A program made the translations under genes and the position numbers. 64,000 nucleotides of DNA from Delphinus delphis (lineage: Eukaryota > Chordata > Mammalia > Artiodactyla > Delphinidae): the NCBI RefSeq assembly GCF_949987515.2, contig NC_082696.1, positions 62,876,447 to 62,940,446 on the forward strand, in the 5' to 3' direction. Below are positions 48,046-60,754 of the stretch, one piece after another. Numbering within the stretch: the stretch's first letter is position 1; each line of letters begins with the position of its first letter. The notes beneath the pieces were generated by a model, which saw nothing but the letters and a program-made list of their open reading frames with translations, had not been told where the DNA came from and searched no databases.

Positions 48046-48584
48046 ATACAGTTGTCTATCTAGATTCAAGTGCATAAAACCACTTTTCTTTGTCATGGAG
48101 CTCTCATTGATACTATTGGGAGAGACAAGATTGGCATTGTACCATCTGACTGAGTTTTTGCAGCAAAAACCCATCATTAATATAGTTCTCTTTCCCATCT
48201 GCACATAATGTCAAATGAGTGTCTTTCCCCTTTGGCTTTTCATTATGCTACAATCTTTTTTAAAAAATACACCCAGGTAAGAAAGGTCTCTTGGTATATA
48301 ATTCTCACACATTTATAAAGTAGATGATATTAACCCGCTTTACAGAAGAGAAAGCTAGAAGATGGAAAGGTTTAGGGACTTTTTTTTTAAGAGACACTTA
48401 GCTTCTGTAGCTAAGTCTTCCACCGCAGAATTCAGGAGTCTCTCTAATTGTCTTTTTCTCACTAAATTTCTCAAAGCAAGAAGAAATCCAATTTGTTTAC
48501 CATAAAGCAGATTTTGAAGTGAAATTAGTTGTATGGGGTTAGCAAAGTTAAACTATTTGAACCTCCATCTCTACATTTCCTCAC

Positions 48585-48585
<1 letters not shown>

Positions 48586-48635
<50 letters not shown>

Positions 48636-48654
48636 TGTGAGAGAGAGAGAGAGA
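48586..48654. repeat. Compound (GT)n(GA)n microsatellite
   Basis: About 24 GT units (48586-48634) followed after a short break by about 8 GA units (48639-48654). Confidence 0.95.
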
Positions 48655-49299
48655 TAGGGATTATACCTATACTCCAGAGTTGTGGGAATTCTGAGATAAC
48701 TACTGCATACATATTTATTTTAAACTTACTTAATTACTATCCTAATTCTGTTAACTCCCTTTATCGTGTACTTTAACAGAAGTTTATAGTTTAATTTCAA
48801 AATTAAAATGGACCAGTACCCCAGAAATTCAGTAAAATCTTTGTAATATAATTTTTCACTAATAGAGAATTTATGATAATTTAAATAGAATGAGACCTTA
48901 AATTAAAGGGAGAAAAAAATGAATAAATTATGAATACTAATAGAGCAAAGGAGATATCTGGAGGAAATTTAATATATTTTAAAATATATTTTGTTATAAT
49001 AATGCATGATTTACCATATATTAATCTTATATAGATTAACAGATCTCTACCTAGCAACTTTTCATTGAGTATTATCATGAATATTTGTGCACCTACCCTT
49101 GTATTATTTTTATAAATCTAATTGAACTTTCCTCCCTATAATTTATTTGCCACATTAATGAGTTTTTAATCCAAAGTTAAATAAATCAACAGTATTTGAA
49201 CATATTTAGATATCAAAATGTCTATTTGTAAAAATAAAATCTATCTCTTATCTCTAAATATCTTTTTCCAAATTAAAAAAAAATTCAGAAAAGTTGAAC
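48655..49299. other. Non-coding AT-rich stretch
   Basis: I recognise nothing here. Confidence 0.5.
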
Positions 49300-49617
49300 T
49301 CACAAAAACAGAGAATAGGGTAGCAGGAGTTAGGGGTGGAGGAGATGGGGAGATATTGATCAAAGGGAGCAAATTTTCAGTTATAAAATGAGTTAGTTCC
49401 AGGAATCTCCTGTAGAGCATGGTGACTGTAGCTAACAATACTGTATTATATGATTGAAAGTTGCTATGAGGATAAAGCTTTAATGTTTTATTCACATACA
49501 CACAAAAAAGATAACTATGTGAGGTCATGGATTTGTTAACGTATCAAATTGTCACATTGCATATCTTAAACTTACACAATATTTTGTCAATTATATCTCA
49601 ATAAAGCTGGAAAAAAT
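49300..49617 (+). mobile_element. L1M 3' UTR end
   Basis: 'aaattttcagttataaaatg', 'agcatggtgactgtagctaa', 'aactatgtgaggtcatggat' and the terminal 'aattatatctcaataaagct' plus A-rich tail match the 3' end of old L1 (L1MB/L1MC-like). The 95-codon minus-strand frame here is fortuitous. Confidence 0.8.
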
Positions 49618-50024
49618 CTGTTTTCATGGCTTAAAATGGTATGCAAAAAGCATCTTCTGATAAACAGATTGAATTTAAACCTAGAAACAATCTATGATTA
49701 TGTGTCTCAGTAGAAGTTAATTCTGCACTTCCAGCACACATCTGCACCAGTTGAAATCTAACACTTACATTAGTACAGTAGAACAGGAAGCTGCCTGCTT
49801 CTGCAAATCTGAATCAATACCACTGTGTACGTATCATCATGCTTTATATATTATGTTTTTATTTTTCAGGGGTCATTATGATAATGACTACATGACTAAT
49901 ATTCCCTATCACATCTATGAGAATATTACCTGGCCAAAATTTATGATAGTACCTGTTATATGGCAAAAGATTTTTCTTTATAGACCCTGCTTTTAAGCAC
50001 TAAATGACAGACATTTTTTAAATA

Positions 50025-50488
50025 CAGATCTTCCTCAACTTACACGGGGTTATGTCTCAATACACCCATCATAAATTGAAAGTATCTTTAAGTCAAAAAA
50101 TGCATCTAATACACCTAAACTACAAACATGGTAGCTTAGCCTAGCCTACCTTAAACATGCTCAGAACACTTGCGTTAGCCTACAATTGGGCAAAATCATC
50201 TCACACAAAGCCTATTTTATAATAAAATGTTGAATATGTCTTATAACTTATTGAACAATGTACTCAGAATGGTTGTATGGGTACAGGCTGGTGATCACGT
50301 GGTTGACTGGGAGCAGTATCTTGCTGCCTCTGCCCAACATCACAAGAGTATGTAATCTCATAGTTTTAGCCCTGGAAAAGAACAAAATTCAAAATTCCAA
50401 GTACAGTTTCTACCAAATGCTATCACTTTTGCACCATTGTGAAGTCAATAAATCTTAAGGCAAACCATTGTAAATCAGGACTAGTCTG
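50025..50488. mobile_element. Tigger/MER2-like DNA transposon
   Basis: The element runs from CAG to CTG with TA dinucleotides on both sides (50023-50024, 50489-50490), as expected for the Tc1/mariner-pogo (Tigger) group. The interior 'cctagcctaccttaaacatg', 'gcctattttataataaaatg' and 'cagaatggttgtatgggtac' is MER2-like. It is about 464 bp with no transposase frame. Confidence 0.85.
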
Positions 50489-50490
50489 TA

Positions 50491-51733
50491 ACTTGTTAAT
50501 CTACTATTGATATCTACATTACATTATGGCAACATCTGCATCCATGGGGTTTTTTTACCCAGAAGTTTCTGCCTTACTTTGGATCTGTTTCCTTTCCTTT
50601 TGACTAATTCTTCAAAAACTGTCCTTTGATAGAATGAATAAAGTAGATGTTTAACCAAAGAAAAGGAACAATTTTAAGATATTTAAGAGTAGACCTGGAG
50701 GAAAAAACTTGGATTTCTCCACACCTAATTTTAGGCCAAGACATGGAAATCTACATTAAAACAACATTAAATGGAAAAACAATTTGGCCTGAATAACAAG
50801 AGAACTATGTTACAATTGAATTCCAACCATAAGAGCTCTCAAGATTATAATCAATTTTGTGATTTTTGAAAACGTCTTGCTTCTTTTAAAAATTATTAAA
50901 TAAATGTAAAAAATAAACCATGTACTGTGGTGTCTTCCATGGTCTCTGCTGCCTTCTCACTGGAACTTTCCTGGCTACAGACTAGAGATGAATTTTGAGA
51001 GAGGCAGCTGAAGATGATTTCAGGGTGGGCACAGTGCTGCCAATAGCCCCTGATGGAGCCCTTGCCTGAGGGCTCTTATGATTGGAACAAATGGCTCTCT
51101 ACAGAATGGGACCTAGAAAATACAGGGGGTAATACCATGTGATGAAAAGAGGAGAAGTAAGAGAAATGTAAAGGGCATTAAGGAGAAAGGAGTGAGAATC
51201 AGTATTTAGCTGGATCCCTAGAACACCTTCTGCCCATAATGGTGTTAAAGCTCTATTATTAGATCTTACATGTCCTCATGTTGAAATCTCTTCCTCTTAA
51301 GATGTCTTAAATGAGTTTCAGACTTCACCAAAAGTAATACATAGGTTCAGAGAATTCCGTGGCATACAAATGAATTTTGGATGCCTCCTTTCTTACACTG
51401 TAAAATACCTGCTATTTTCAACTATGGAACATTGAAAAAAAAAAAAAGAAAATAGGAGAGAGAAACAAAATGCTCTGTTGTATTGGATCCGTTTCTATAT
51501 TGACTTGTCTACATTCAGTAAGTAAATTTGAGTTGGCCTAACTGTGGACAAATTGCTGACAGTCAGAGTATCTTACTTCTTTTCTATAACTTTGGCTATT
51601 TTTTTTTCAGAATAGAACCTCTGAAATATGATTACTACATAACCAGATGGTAACATATTTTTTCCAAATGAACGGCATTTTTGTAAAAGAGTGTTAATTA
51701 CCATTTGCCACAAACTCTAGATAATCTCTACAA
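50491..51733. other. Non-coding stretch
   Basis: No gene or secure repeat is seen. The segment 50930-51260 is GC-richer and may hide an old repeat. Confidence 0.45.
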
Positions 51734-52153
51734 CAGTGGTTCTGAAACATTTTGGTCACAGGACCGTTTTTCCTCTTAAAATCTAATGAGAACCCTAAAA
51801 AACTTTGTTTCTATGAGAAAATTTTAAAATACTCTTTTAAAAATAATGACAGTATATTATATGTTAAAATAAATTAGATCTTTTATGAAGAATAGATATA
51901 TTTTTTAAAAAAATTATGAGGGGCATTGTTTTGCATTTTTGCAAATCAGTTTAGCACCTGGATGATAGAAAAATCACTGGATTCTCATACCTGCTTCTGT
52001 AGTCTGTCTGTTGCAATACACTGTTTGGTTGGAGTATATGAAGAAAGTCTGACCCTAAACACATATGGAGTGGGACAAAGGAGGACCTCACAGACCCCTG
52101 AAAAGGTCTCAGGGTTCTCCAGGTATCCTCAGATCACACTTTGAGAACAACAG
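51734..52153. mobile_element. Non-autonomous hAT element
   Basis: It starts CAGTGGTTCTGAAACATTTT and ends 'cactttgagaacaacag', a decayed inverted pair of the type CAGTGGTTCTCAAA ... TTTGAGAACCACTG. The interior ('gcattgttttgcatttttgc', 'tggttggagtatatgaagaa') fits a known mammalian hAT family. Flanks CTCTACAA and CTCTGTAG match at 5 of 8 bases, so the target duplication is weak. Confidence 0.75.
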
Positions 52154-52589
52154 CTCTGTAGGTAGCCTTCTACTTGTACTTTTCTCTCTTCCTTAACCTC
52201 CTCACACTAAATATCTCTGCTCTTTCTTTTTTTCATTCATGTCATACATGTTTTTATTTCTTTCCCCTTCCCTTATCTATTTTTTCTCTACCCTATTTTC
52301 TCTTTACTCCTTTTTTCCTGACCTGTACCTCCTTCTTCACTTTTACTTACTCCCCTTGAACACTCTCTACTCTGTTTTCTCCAAGTTATATATGAAAATG
52401 AAGTCTTTCTAAAAAAGAAGTTATTTGGGGGGATCTTGGAAAGATGTATAATATTTCTTGTTTATTCCTCCCTAAATTGCCTCTATAAATGGCAGTGTCT
52501 AGCCATACATAAAGAAAAACCTCACATACCCTCATTTCATACATCTAGTCTCAATACTCTCCTTCCAAAATACATCTTAAATCTCTCTA

Positions 52590-52741
52590 CTTTCCTTCAA
52601 CTTCACTTTTCTAAGTCCGATGCAGATTAATCCACTTTCTCCCCTCGTTTGTAGTATTAAAACAGTCTACTAACTGGTTTTTCTTTTTCTCCACTTGCCA
52701 AACCTCACCAAAGCCACAATCAGTTCAGTGGCCAATGTGAT
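52590..52741 (+). repeat. L2 LINE fragment, first part of a split copy
   Basis: 'cagtctactaactggttttt' followed by 'agttcagtggccaatgtgat' follows the L2 order just before the part that resumes at 53115. Confidence 0.55.
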
Positions 52742-53114
52742 TGTAGTAAAAGTTCTTGGTGACCTAGGTTGATCTCCTTTTCCAGATGTTGTAAGGATTG
52801 GCTAATAATAATACACAGATGGCTGTGGTCCCCTCTGCAGATCAAATTACACAAAATAGGAGCTGCCTCCTCCTGAGGCTGCACCCTCTTACAGGCCCAC
52901 AATAGAAAATGGTCAGTGACTGATAGGTAGGGTAAAAGAGTCTGGACCCCTACCTCCAGGACTAACTCTGTGGTGCAGTTTGCGTCCAGAGCTTTCCCAT
53001 AGGATAAGATGAAGTCAGTCTCCACTGAGACTGCATTCTTACTTCTCTCACTCCCATTCTTCTGAGACTGCTGGTTGTCTCATGTGCTGCTTCTAGGGAA
53101 GTCAACCTAAGACA
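52742..53114 (-). mobile_element. LTR-like insertion inside an L2
   Basis: On the minus strand it begins TGTCTTAGGTTGACTTCCCT and ends in CTACA, as an LTR would (TG...CA), and the L2 reads on either side. The 101-codon frame at 52720-53025 (minus) spans it and its edge and is not a recognised protein. Flanking 5-mers GTGAT and GTAAA match poorly; an alternative duplication AGTAAAAGT (52745-52753, 53114-53122) is longer. The family is not identified. Confidence 0.45.
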
Positions 53115-53122
53115 GTAAAAGT

Positions 53123-53625
53123 CCAATATTCTATCAAATTATTTAGTTTTCTGCTTAAAACTCTCCAATGAATTCCAACCTCTTCTTTTCATCCTACAAA
53201 ATGCTGCTGTAACTGGCAACTGCCTATCCTTCTGACATTTCCCATCAATCAGCTAAGAAGGAAAAATCTTTCCCCAGGGCATTTGCGCTTGCTATTTCTT
53301 CAGTCTGGAATTCTGTTCCCTGGATTTTTGTCATGTTCAGACTTCACTTCTAACATTACTTTCTGCTAGAGACCTTTCTGACCACTGTATCTAAATTTGC
53401 TCCCCACCTTCCTTCCTCATTCATTCTGTTAAATTAATATTTTATATTTTTCAGAGCATTCATTGCTATTAGAAATTATTCTATTTACTTATTTATTTTT
53501 AATTATCTCTCTACTCACTAGAATGTAAGGAATAGGTTTTATCTGTTTTGATCACTGCTGCATCCCTAAACATACAACTAAGTATGTCACATAGTAGATG
53601 CTCAATAAATATTTGTTGGCTTGAA
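53123..53625 (+). repeat. L2 LINE 3' end, second part of a split copy
   Basis: 'tctgcttaaaactctccaat', 'catttgcgcttgctatttct' and the end 'ctagaatgtaaggaataggt', 'tgctcaataaatatttgttg' are the L2 3' half and terminus in order. Confidence 0.85.
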
Positions 53626-56593
53626 TTAATATTGAATTATAACATTTATGCAGTTAGTTTTAAAATAATGTTGTATTCCATGATAATTTATTGATTTACT
53701 CATTCATTCATTTAACAACTACTTTAGAGACTTATTTTGCTGAACTTTAAATTAAATATTATAAAGGTTAGAAACCTGTGGTAGACACTACTAGTTTTAT
53801 TCAATATCTTGTTATTTTCCTCCTGGGAACACAAGAAAACTGCACTTTCTTGCCTCCTGTTTGAATAGGTAGGTTGTGTGAAAAATCCCATAACAGTAGT
53901 ATAAGCAAAGCCCTCTAAGAATTCATCATTATGGGAGAGCAGGTGATAAGCAAAGGTTTCAATGAAAATGTGGTAATTGATGCTTTCATAAATGAATATT
54001 GGAGTAAATAATTTCAGTCGAAAGAACCAGGATGAAAGAGAAGAAAATGCAAAATCCAGTCAAAGGACGGAAAATAGTTTGGCCAGGACAAAATTATATG
54101 TGGGGGAGGAGTATTTGGATTGATGACCTGGTGCTGAAGGGAGAAAGCCACCCATTCCTGTTCTTCTATGACTTACAGATGGCCAGAAAAGTTTTTTAAA
54201 AAGAAGAAGGAAAAAAAAAAAAACTCTTCAAATACTCATGGCTTAATCAGCATAGTTCTACTCTTACAGAAAGTGAAGCAGCAGCTGTGTGAGATGTGAT
54301 TCAGGAATTCATCCAGCTGTCTGCTTCTCAGCATCCTTACAATGTGGATAGTGCTGGATGTAGATTTATCTTTCCCACAAGCAGGGAAAGAGCTCTACTT
54401 TCCCTTTGGAGCTTGCCCCCCATCTAAGACTGCACCCAGTTACATTTCAATGAATAACGATTTTATAGACTAATACGTATCAAAACTATAAGTACTTTTA
54501 TGGTCTCTTCTGTTGAACAAGTGCTTTATCAAAGTGCAAATATATTTGGTTAAGCTTCTTCATCTGAGACTATGCTAATACATAAAACCAGGCTAATAGG
54601 TAACTCAGATAAACAGCTCAATCAGAGGCAGGGATTGGGGAAGGGGAGGTGGAAGCAAACAAATTAATTGACAGTTTTCAAACTGATCAATCAATGAAGT
54701 CAAAAACCTAAACCAGTCTATCCACCAGATTGAAGTTTTGTTTAAATGTTATTAATTGCAAACTTGGAGAACAAAAGAAGATGACTGATTACCAAAGTTT
54801 GGAATTCTTGAAGTGAATTTAAATTATTCCTTTTATCTTGGGAGGGAAAAAAAAAAGATGTGACTTTCATCAAAATTTGTACAATGTGTAACCCTAATGG
54901 TGAAGTTAAGCTCTGGAGACCCTTTATAGAATATAAATCTCTAGTATTCTGAATACTGTCACAATAGATGCCTCACCATAGGCAAACATGTTGTAAGATG
55001 CAATTGATGCACTTGCCAAACAGAAGCCAGAGAACTACCATGTCTTTTAATGGCTAAACAGAGAACATATCAGATTGCTTACCTGTTTATGTTATACACA
55101 GTCAGGATATATGTTCTGACAGTTTCAAAAACAATATAATTATTTTTGAAAATTGAGGATGACATAGCTGTTTTATGATTCTTTAAATGTAATAAAATAT
55201 AGAATCTATCTAGAGGGAGATTCCACCTTGATTTTCAATTAGCTTAATGAAACAGAGTAAACACAATTAGCCACAGTAATTTTTACAACCTCAATCATTA
55301 TCTGTCAAACTATTTGGGTGATCATTTCTGCTTGCATAGTTGGGATAAATAAACAGGGCATAAAACACAGCAGGTCTTTTTGTCCCTGTGCTAGCTAAAC
55401 TTGTATATCTCCTATGCATAGTTTATTATTTTTAAGCTGTAAAATCTTTTGTGTCTTCTGTGTAATTTTTAAAGATGGAAGACAAATGTTTAACAAGTAA
55501 GGGAAGATGGGGGAGGCAAAGGAGAAAGCGTATGCTTACATTTAATCAAAATTTAGCAAAGTGTTCAATTAGAAAATATCTTCTTTGTAGTGCAAATCAA
55601 GAAGGTGTTACAGCATACTCCTTATCAGTGTCTAAAGCTGACTGGACATAGTCCCTAAAGGTTATCAATCCATGATAATAAATAGTTACATTCTAGGGAG
55701 ATGGTATTTTCTTACACTTGTAAGACAAATTACTATTGAGTTTATTTGTGTTCCTTTTCCTCACTCACTCACAAGTTTTAGCCAGTCATTCTCATCATTA
55801 ACTTCTGTGAAGTAATAATTAACCCAATGCTCTAACACCATCACAAGGGCCTCTTAATATGTCGTGTCTCTCTTCCCAATTTCACACTGTATGTGTGTGT
55901 GTGAGTGTGTGTTTTCTTGGTTTTTTTCTTTAATGAATTACCCATCAGTTTTGACAGTACTGCTTATGAAACCAGTCAACTCAGTTTAAGTGGTTAGAGA
56001 AATTGAATACAAAAAATACATTGTAAAATCTCATAGAATCTATTTTAAAGAGAGGAAATATAACATTTGAGGAAGAACAATATCCAACAAGGAATGTAGA
56101 AAGGTTAATAAGATAGTAAGTGGTAGAAAGTTTCAAATATAGTTCCCGAAAATTCCTTCTTACACACTAACTCTTCTTTTCTCGAAGTTGTTCTTTCCTC
56201 TAATCTATTTGTCACTCTCATAACTGCTTTAAAAACTTAGTTAATATATCATATCAATCTCTAAAATGAAATCATCTTAATGATATTTTACCTTTAATGT
56301 TCCATTATTGTTTTGATACAACATATTCCTTATCTCATTTAGAAATATACAACAACCCTGTGGAAAGTTCTCCAGATACCCCCATTGTACTCCGGAAGAA
56401 AGTCAAAGTTGAAGACATTTCCTAACTCATGCCAAGTCATGCAAGCATTCAGCCCTATGATTGGAACTCAGCCCCAGGTCTCTTTCCTCTCAGTTCAGCA
56501 TTCTTATGACAATACCCTCTGAAATCTGAACATTTCTCCACAATCTGGGAAAGTAATTTTTCTGCTCATCTCAAAATGTTTTTGCATGAATAG
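53626..56593. other. Non-coding stretch, partly enhancer-like
   Basis: Mostly unique-looking. 54480-55420 is dense in AATTA/TTAAT words, for example 'caattagcttaatgaaacag' near 55236. An imperfect GT run lies at 55888-55911. No gene features are seen. Confidence 0.45.
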
Positions 56594-56955
56594 TGCTATC
56601 GATTGAATTGTGTCCCCTCAGAATGTATATATTAAAGCCCTTACCTTTAATGTAATAGCATTCGGAGATAAGACCTTTGGGGAACTAATTAGGGTTAAAT
56701 GAGGTCATGGGGTGGGGCCCTCATGAAGAGGTCAGTAGCTTTATAAGAAGAGGAAGAGAGATCACCACTCTCTTTGCCTTGTGCAGACACAAAGAAAAAA
56801 CCATCTGCAAGCCAGGAATAGGGCCCTCACCAGGAATCAAACCAGTTGGCACTTGGATCTTGGACTTCCCAGCCTCCAGAACTATAAGAAATTAATGTCT
56901 GTTGTTTAAGCCACACAGTGGTACTTTGCTATAGCAGCCAAAGCTGACTATAGTT
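56594..56955 (+). mobile_element. MLT1-type (MaLR) solo LTR
   Basis: It starts TGCTATCGATTGAATTGTGT and runs through 'ggggccctcatgaagaggtc', 'cttggacttcccagcctcca' and 'tgtttaagccacacagtggt'. The 3' edge near 'aagctgactatag' is approximate and I could not settle the target duplication. The 62-codon frame inside it is not a gene. Confidence 0.88.
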
Positions 56956-57133
56956 ATACAGTTCATACCATGTTTATTGTATTCACAAATTCACATATTC
57001 ACAGATGCATTAATTTAGAAATATGCCCCTTTTTTCCCCAAATTTTCATAATACATGAATTTTCAAATAATTTTATGAGATTAATTAAGGCCAGTTTTAT
57101 TAATCACTCTCTCTTTTTGTTTGATTCCTTTTT

Positions 57134-57143
57134 TGTGTGTGTG

Positions 57144-57174
<31 letters not shown>

Positions 57175-57367
57175 TGCAGTACGTGGGCCTCTCACTGTTG
57201 TGGCCTCTCCCGTTGCGGAGCACAGGCTCCAGACGCACAGGCTCAGCGGCCATGGCTCACGGGCCCAGCCGCTCCGCGGCACGCGGGATCCTCCCGGACC
57301 GGGGCACGAACCCGCGTCCCCTGCATCAGCAGGCGGACTCTCAACCACTGTGCCACCAGGGAAGCCC
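57134..57367 (-). mobile_element. CHR-2-type SINE, near full length
   Basis: The minus strand reads GGCTTCCCTGGTGGCACAGTGG, the B box, the CHR-2 middle and the terminal box (here GTACTGC instead of GTACCGC), then an A-tail and a CA run (57135-57158). Perfect 13-bp target duplications TTGATTCCTTTTT lie at 57121-57133 and 57368-57380. The 82- to 133-codon frames here belong to the SINE. Confidence 0.95.
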
Positions 57368-57380
57368 TTGATTCCTTTTT

Positions 57381-59942
57381 GTTGATGGAGTATTCACTTT
57401 TTCTTGTCATTCTAGTGGTTTCTCAGGAGGGCTTCAATATAAATGTGAGAAAGAAGTCAGATTGAGATGCAGACCTGACAAAGTCTGGACCCATCTTGCC
57501 CATCAGAGTATCAGAGTTGACCTGCCTTGGGCCAAAATGGCCTGGCCTTTTTACCCACACCTCACTCAGCCACTGGATGGAGGCTGTTGGGGGAAGCATA
57601 GTGGCTCACTGGAGTTGAGACACATCCTGAAAGTGCTGACTGCTGAAAATCTCTGTTGACTGCCTTCCTTACAGCCAAGCAGGATCAGGTTGGCCCATCT
57701 TAGTTTTCACAACAGCTGGATATTTAGGATTACCCATTACCATTACAGTGTGGGTAAAGGCAAATTCTGAACATCCTGAATGATGCCCTGTGTCAGAATA
57801 TCCTGAAAAAATACAATACATAGACCCTGTTGAAGTCAGTGGGATGACGTTGGCTATTTTCTGCCATGTCTACACCCGATCACCTGCCTACTATGGTCAC
57901 CACCTGGCTACTTTTGAAGAAACCGGTTCACTGTGGAAGACCACACTAGCCATCTGCTCATCCTCTGGTCACAACTCTTGCTCCATGAGACCCACAGTAT
58001 AATTAACTTTTACCACACACTTTACCTGGGTGAATAGCAAAGGGAGGGAATCTTAATAGCCAAGTGTTTATCCCCTCTTTTAGTAACCATATTTTGGATC
58101 AGTTAATTAGCACTAGACATATAAGAAGAAATGTTAAGAATATTTTAATCCTAAAATATTCAAAGAATCATTTAATCTGAACACAGCTGTTAGCAAATAT
58201 AAAATATTGTTTTTCTTTGTTTCTTTTTAGCAGAACTAAAACGTTTATCCCCAACTCTCCTTGAAAAGGAGCTCAATTAGTGTATCGATAACTGGTTTCT
58301 CTCTCTTTGCTCCTTCTGTCCTTGGGAAGTGGAGTGATCTAAGGAATTTGTAAATTTGGCAAAGAATAGCTGGGCATATGTGACTCCACTCTGCCCTTCT
58401 TCCTCTTCTGGGAAAGCTGCTGAAAGAGAGCACGAGTTATACCCTGTTCTCCCAGGACAGGTCTCCACACGAGGCTGCCTATGAATGGAAGGTAAGGACC
58501 AGTCTAATTTTGAAACTATAATGCATGTCCTAAACCTGACTTTTATTCATAATAAAAGAGACACTTGGTATCCATGTTTATTCTTTGTGTAATTTCTTCC
58601 TATTTCAGTATCCAAACATGAAAGAAAATACTGTGAGGGTCTTCCTCAGAAACTCTCAATAATTATAACAAGGTAGACAAAATAAATAAAATCCTAATCT
58701 GTCTTATAATGATGTGTTTGAATTACTTTTCATACAAGTAAAAGAGAAAGGAAAGCTAACAAGTAAATATGACGGGAGAAATGTATATTTTAAGCTCCTT
58801 TAAAAGTCTGCTTTGACTTCAAGATAATCAAAATTCTTATAAATATCTGATAATAATGCAACACAGTAAATAATGTAAACACCTCAAGTTTTCATCTGCT
58901 AGGCCAAATGTAATTCCTCTGGTTTCTTTTTGTTGGTTGGTTCATTCAAGAAAGTCTTTTTTAAAACATGGATTGACCAGATGGGCTTCCTATACTGCCA
59001 TCATATAAGAACAGCTAGAAATGTTGAATAAATAAATCAGTATGATAGAGCTGTATATTAGAAACAACAAACAGGGATTGTCCTAAATGTTTGCCCCATA
59101 GCCAGGTTACTTTGAGCCAGCATATGGAAGATTTTGTGATTAGGCCTCAAAGCACAAAAATACCAATTAATTATGATGATTAGATATGTCTTCATTAGTA
59201 CTCTATAAATAAATCATGCTCAGCATTATGCAGTCAGCTATCTTGGAAAAATATTCTTCTAGAGGGTTGTGGAAACAGCTTTATTAATTATAAATGCTCT
59301 GCAACTTACCACATATTATATTTTGAAATGTTAAACATACATATATACACGTTATATATGCATGGAGGTATTTATCAAACTGTTTCAGTGTTTCTTTATG
59401 CTACTTACCACTAAAATGCTTTCCAGAATCAAGATGGGAGTTTGTTAAAAATCTGTATTTATTGTTAAAAATAAAAATGTTAGAACACTTATATTTCCAA
59501 CTCCTTTCATGTTTTCAGATGACAGTTTTTCTCTTTGATATTTAACTTCTGTGTTTCCAGAGATGTTTTGTGAATGTGTTCCTCTCCGCTTCCCACCCCA
59601 GCCTCTTACTGCCCTCAGTATATTTTCTTCATTTATTCAAAAGAATTTCTTCCTGAATATGTCGCTGTTATTAAAAACATTTTCATTGCATTTGAAATTA
59701 ACCCAGTTGTGCAAGATATCCCCCATTCCCTCCTCCAGATCCTCTGTTCCCTTTTCTCTACCCTGCTAGACCTCTAGGAGACTGACTTCTGTGACCTGCA
59801 TCGAGCAATTCCTTGCCCTCTAGTTTCCAGTTGATTTCTGCTAATGCGGACCCCTGGCGGGAGATCAGAAGTGGATAGGGGAGTTTATTCCCTAGCTCCT
59901 TCTCTGCAGGTTGACTGTGTACCTCAGCCAAAGGTCACAGCT
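57381..59942. other. Non-coding stretch with a GC-richer block
   Basis: 57460-58020 is less AT-rich and not obviously repetitive. Its frames (65 and 70 codons) are short and show no domain that I recognise. The rest is AT-rich unique-looking DNA. Confidence 0.45.
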
Positions 59943-59959
59943 CCTGGCATGTGATTCTT

Positions 59960-60260
59960 TTTTTTTTTTTTTTTAGAGAAGATGTTGGGGGTAGGAGTTT
60001 ATTAATTAATTAATTAATTTTTGGCTGTGTTGGGTCTTCGTTTTTGTGCGAGGGCTTTATCTAGTTGTGGCAAGCAGGGGCCTCTCACTATCGCGGCCTC
60101 TCTTGCTGCGGAGCACAAGCTCCAGACGCACAGGCTCAGTAGTTGTGGCTCATGGGCCTAATTGCTCCGCGGCATGTGGGATTCTCCCACACCAGGGCTC
60201 AAACCCGTGTCTCCTGCATTGGCAGGCAGATTCTCAACCACTGCGCCACCAGGGAAGCCC
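59960..60260 (-). mobile_element. Long tRNA-derived SINE
   Basis: The minus strand begins GGGCTTCCCTGGTGGCGCAG with a tRNA-like B box and a body sharing both CHR-2-like words ('TCCGGAGC'-type region) and the long-SINE end (AATTAATTAATTAATAA), then an A-tail. Perfect 17-bp target duplications CCTGGCATGTGATTCTT lie at 59943-59959 and 60261-60277. The 99-codon frame across it is not a gene. Confidence 0.93.
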
Positions 60261-60277
60261 CCTGGCATGTGATTCTT

Positions 60278-60754
60278 ACCAACAAATCTCTCTATGGGTT
60301 TTAGTCCTTTCAGATCTAAGAGTGGTAACAGATCTCTCCGTGTAACTTGACTTGGGGAACTGCATTATCTCTCTGGTTTCCCTATACCCTAGGCTAGCTT
60401 TTGTAAATATTCCTTTAATTAAATTTCTCTAAAATTATCCAATTTGAATAAGTAGTCTGTTTTCTACAGGACCTTGATTGATACATGATTCTCTTGTAGA
60501 TTATTCAAACAATACAAAAAGAAAAATAGTAAAATATGAACATCCTCATTACATCTTTTGATCGTGAATACTGGAAATACAATTCAAATTGGCTTTAGCA
60601 CCTGGATTTTTCTAGTTTTCTGAGTCAATATATCACATACAGAAACATACGCAGAAAGATGCACTTTTCAGAGCCAGTTGGGGTTTAAATAGGCCACAAC
60701 AGAAGTTCTAGGTCCCATCAAACATGATTTTCCATCTGTTAACCTGGGAAGGAG
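60278..60754. other. Non-coding stretch
   Basis: Nothing recognised. Confidence 0.5.

Noticed and set aside
48586..48776. Frame beginning with alternating Cys-Val from the GT repeat
   Set aside because: It is a translation of a microsatellite.
52720..53025. 101-codon minus-strand frame as a gene
   Set aside because: It spans an LTR-like insertion inside L2 and has no recognisable domain, signal or neighbouring exon.
56970..57371. 133-codon plus-strand frame
   Set aside because: It is antisense to a CHR-2 SINE plus its CA/A tail, with target duplications.
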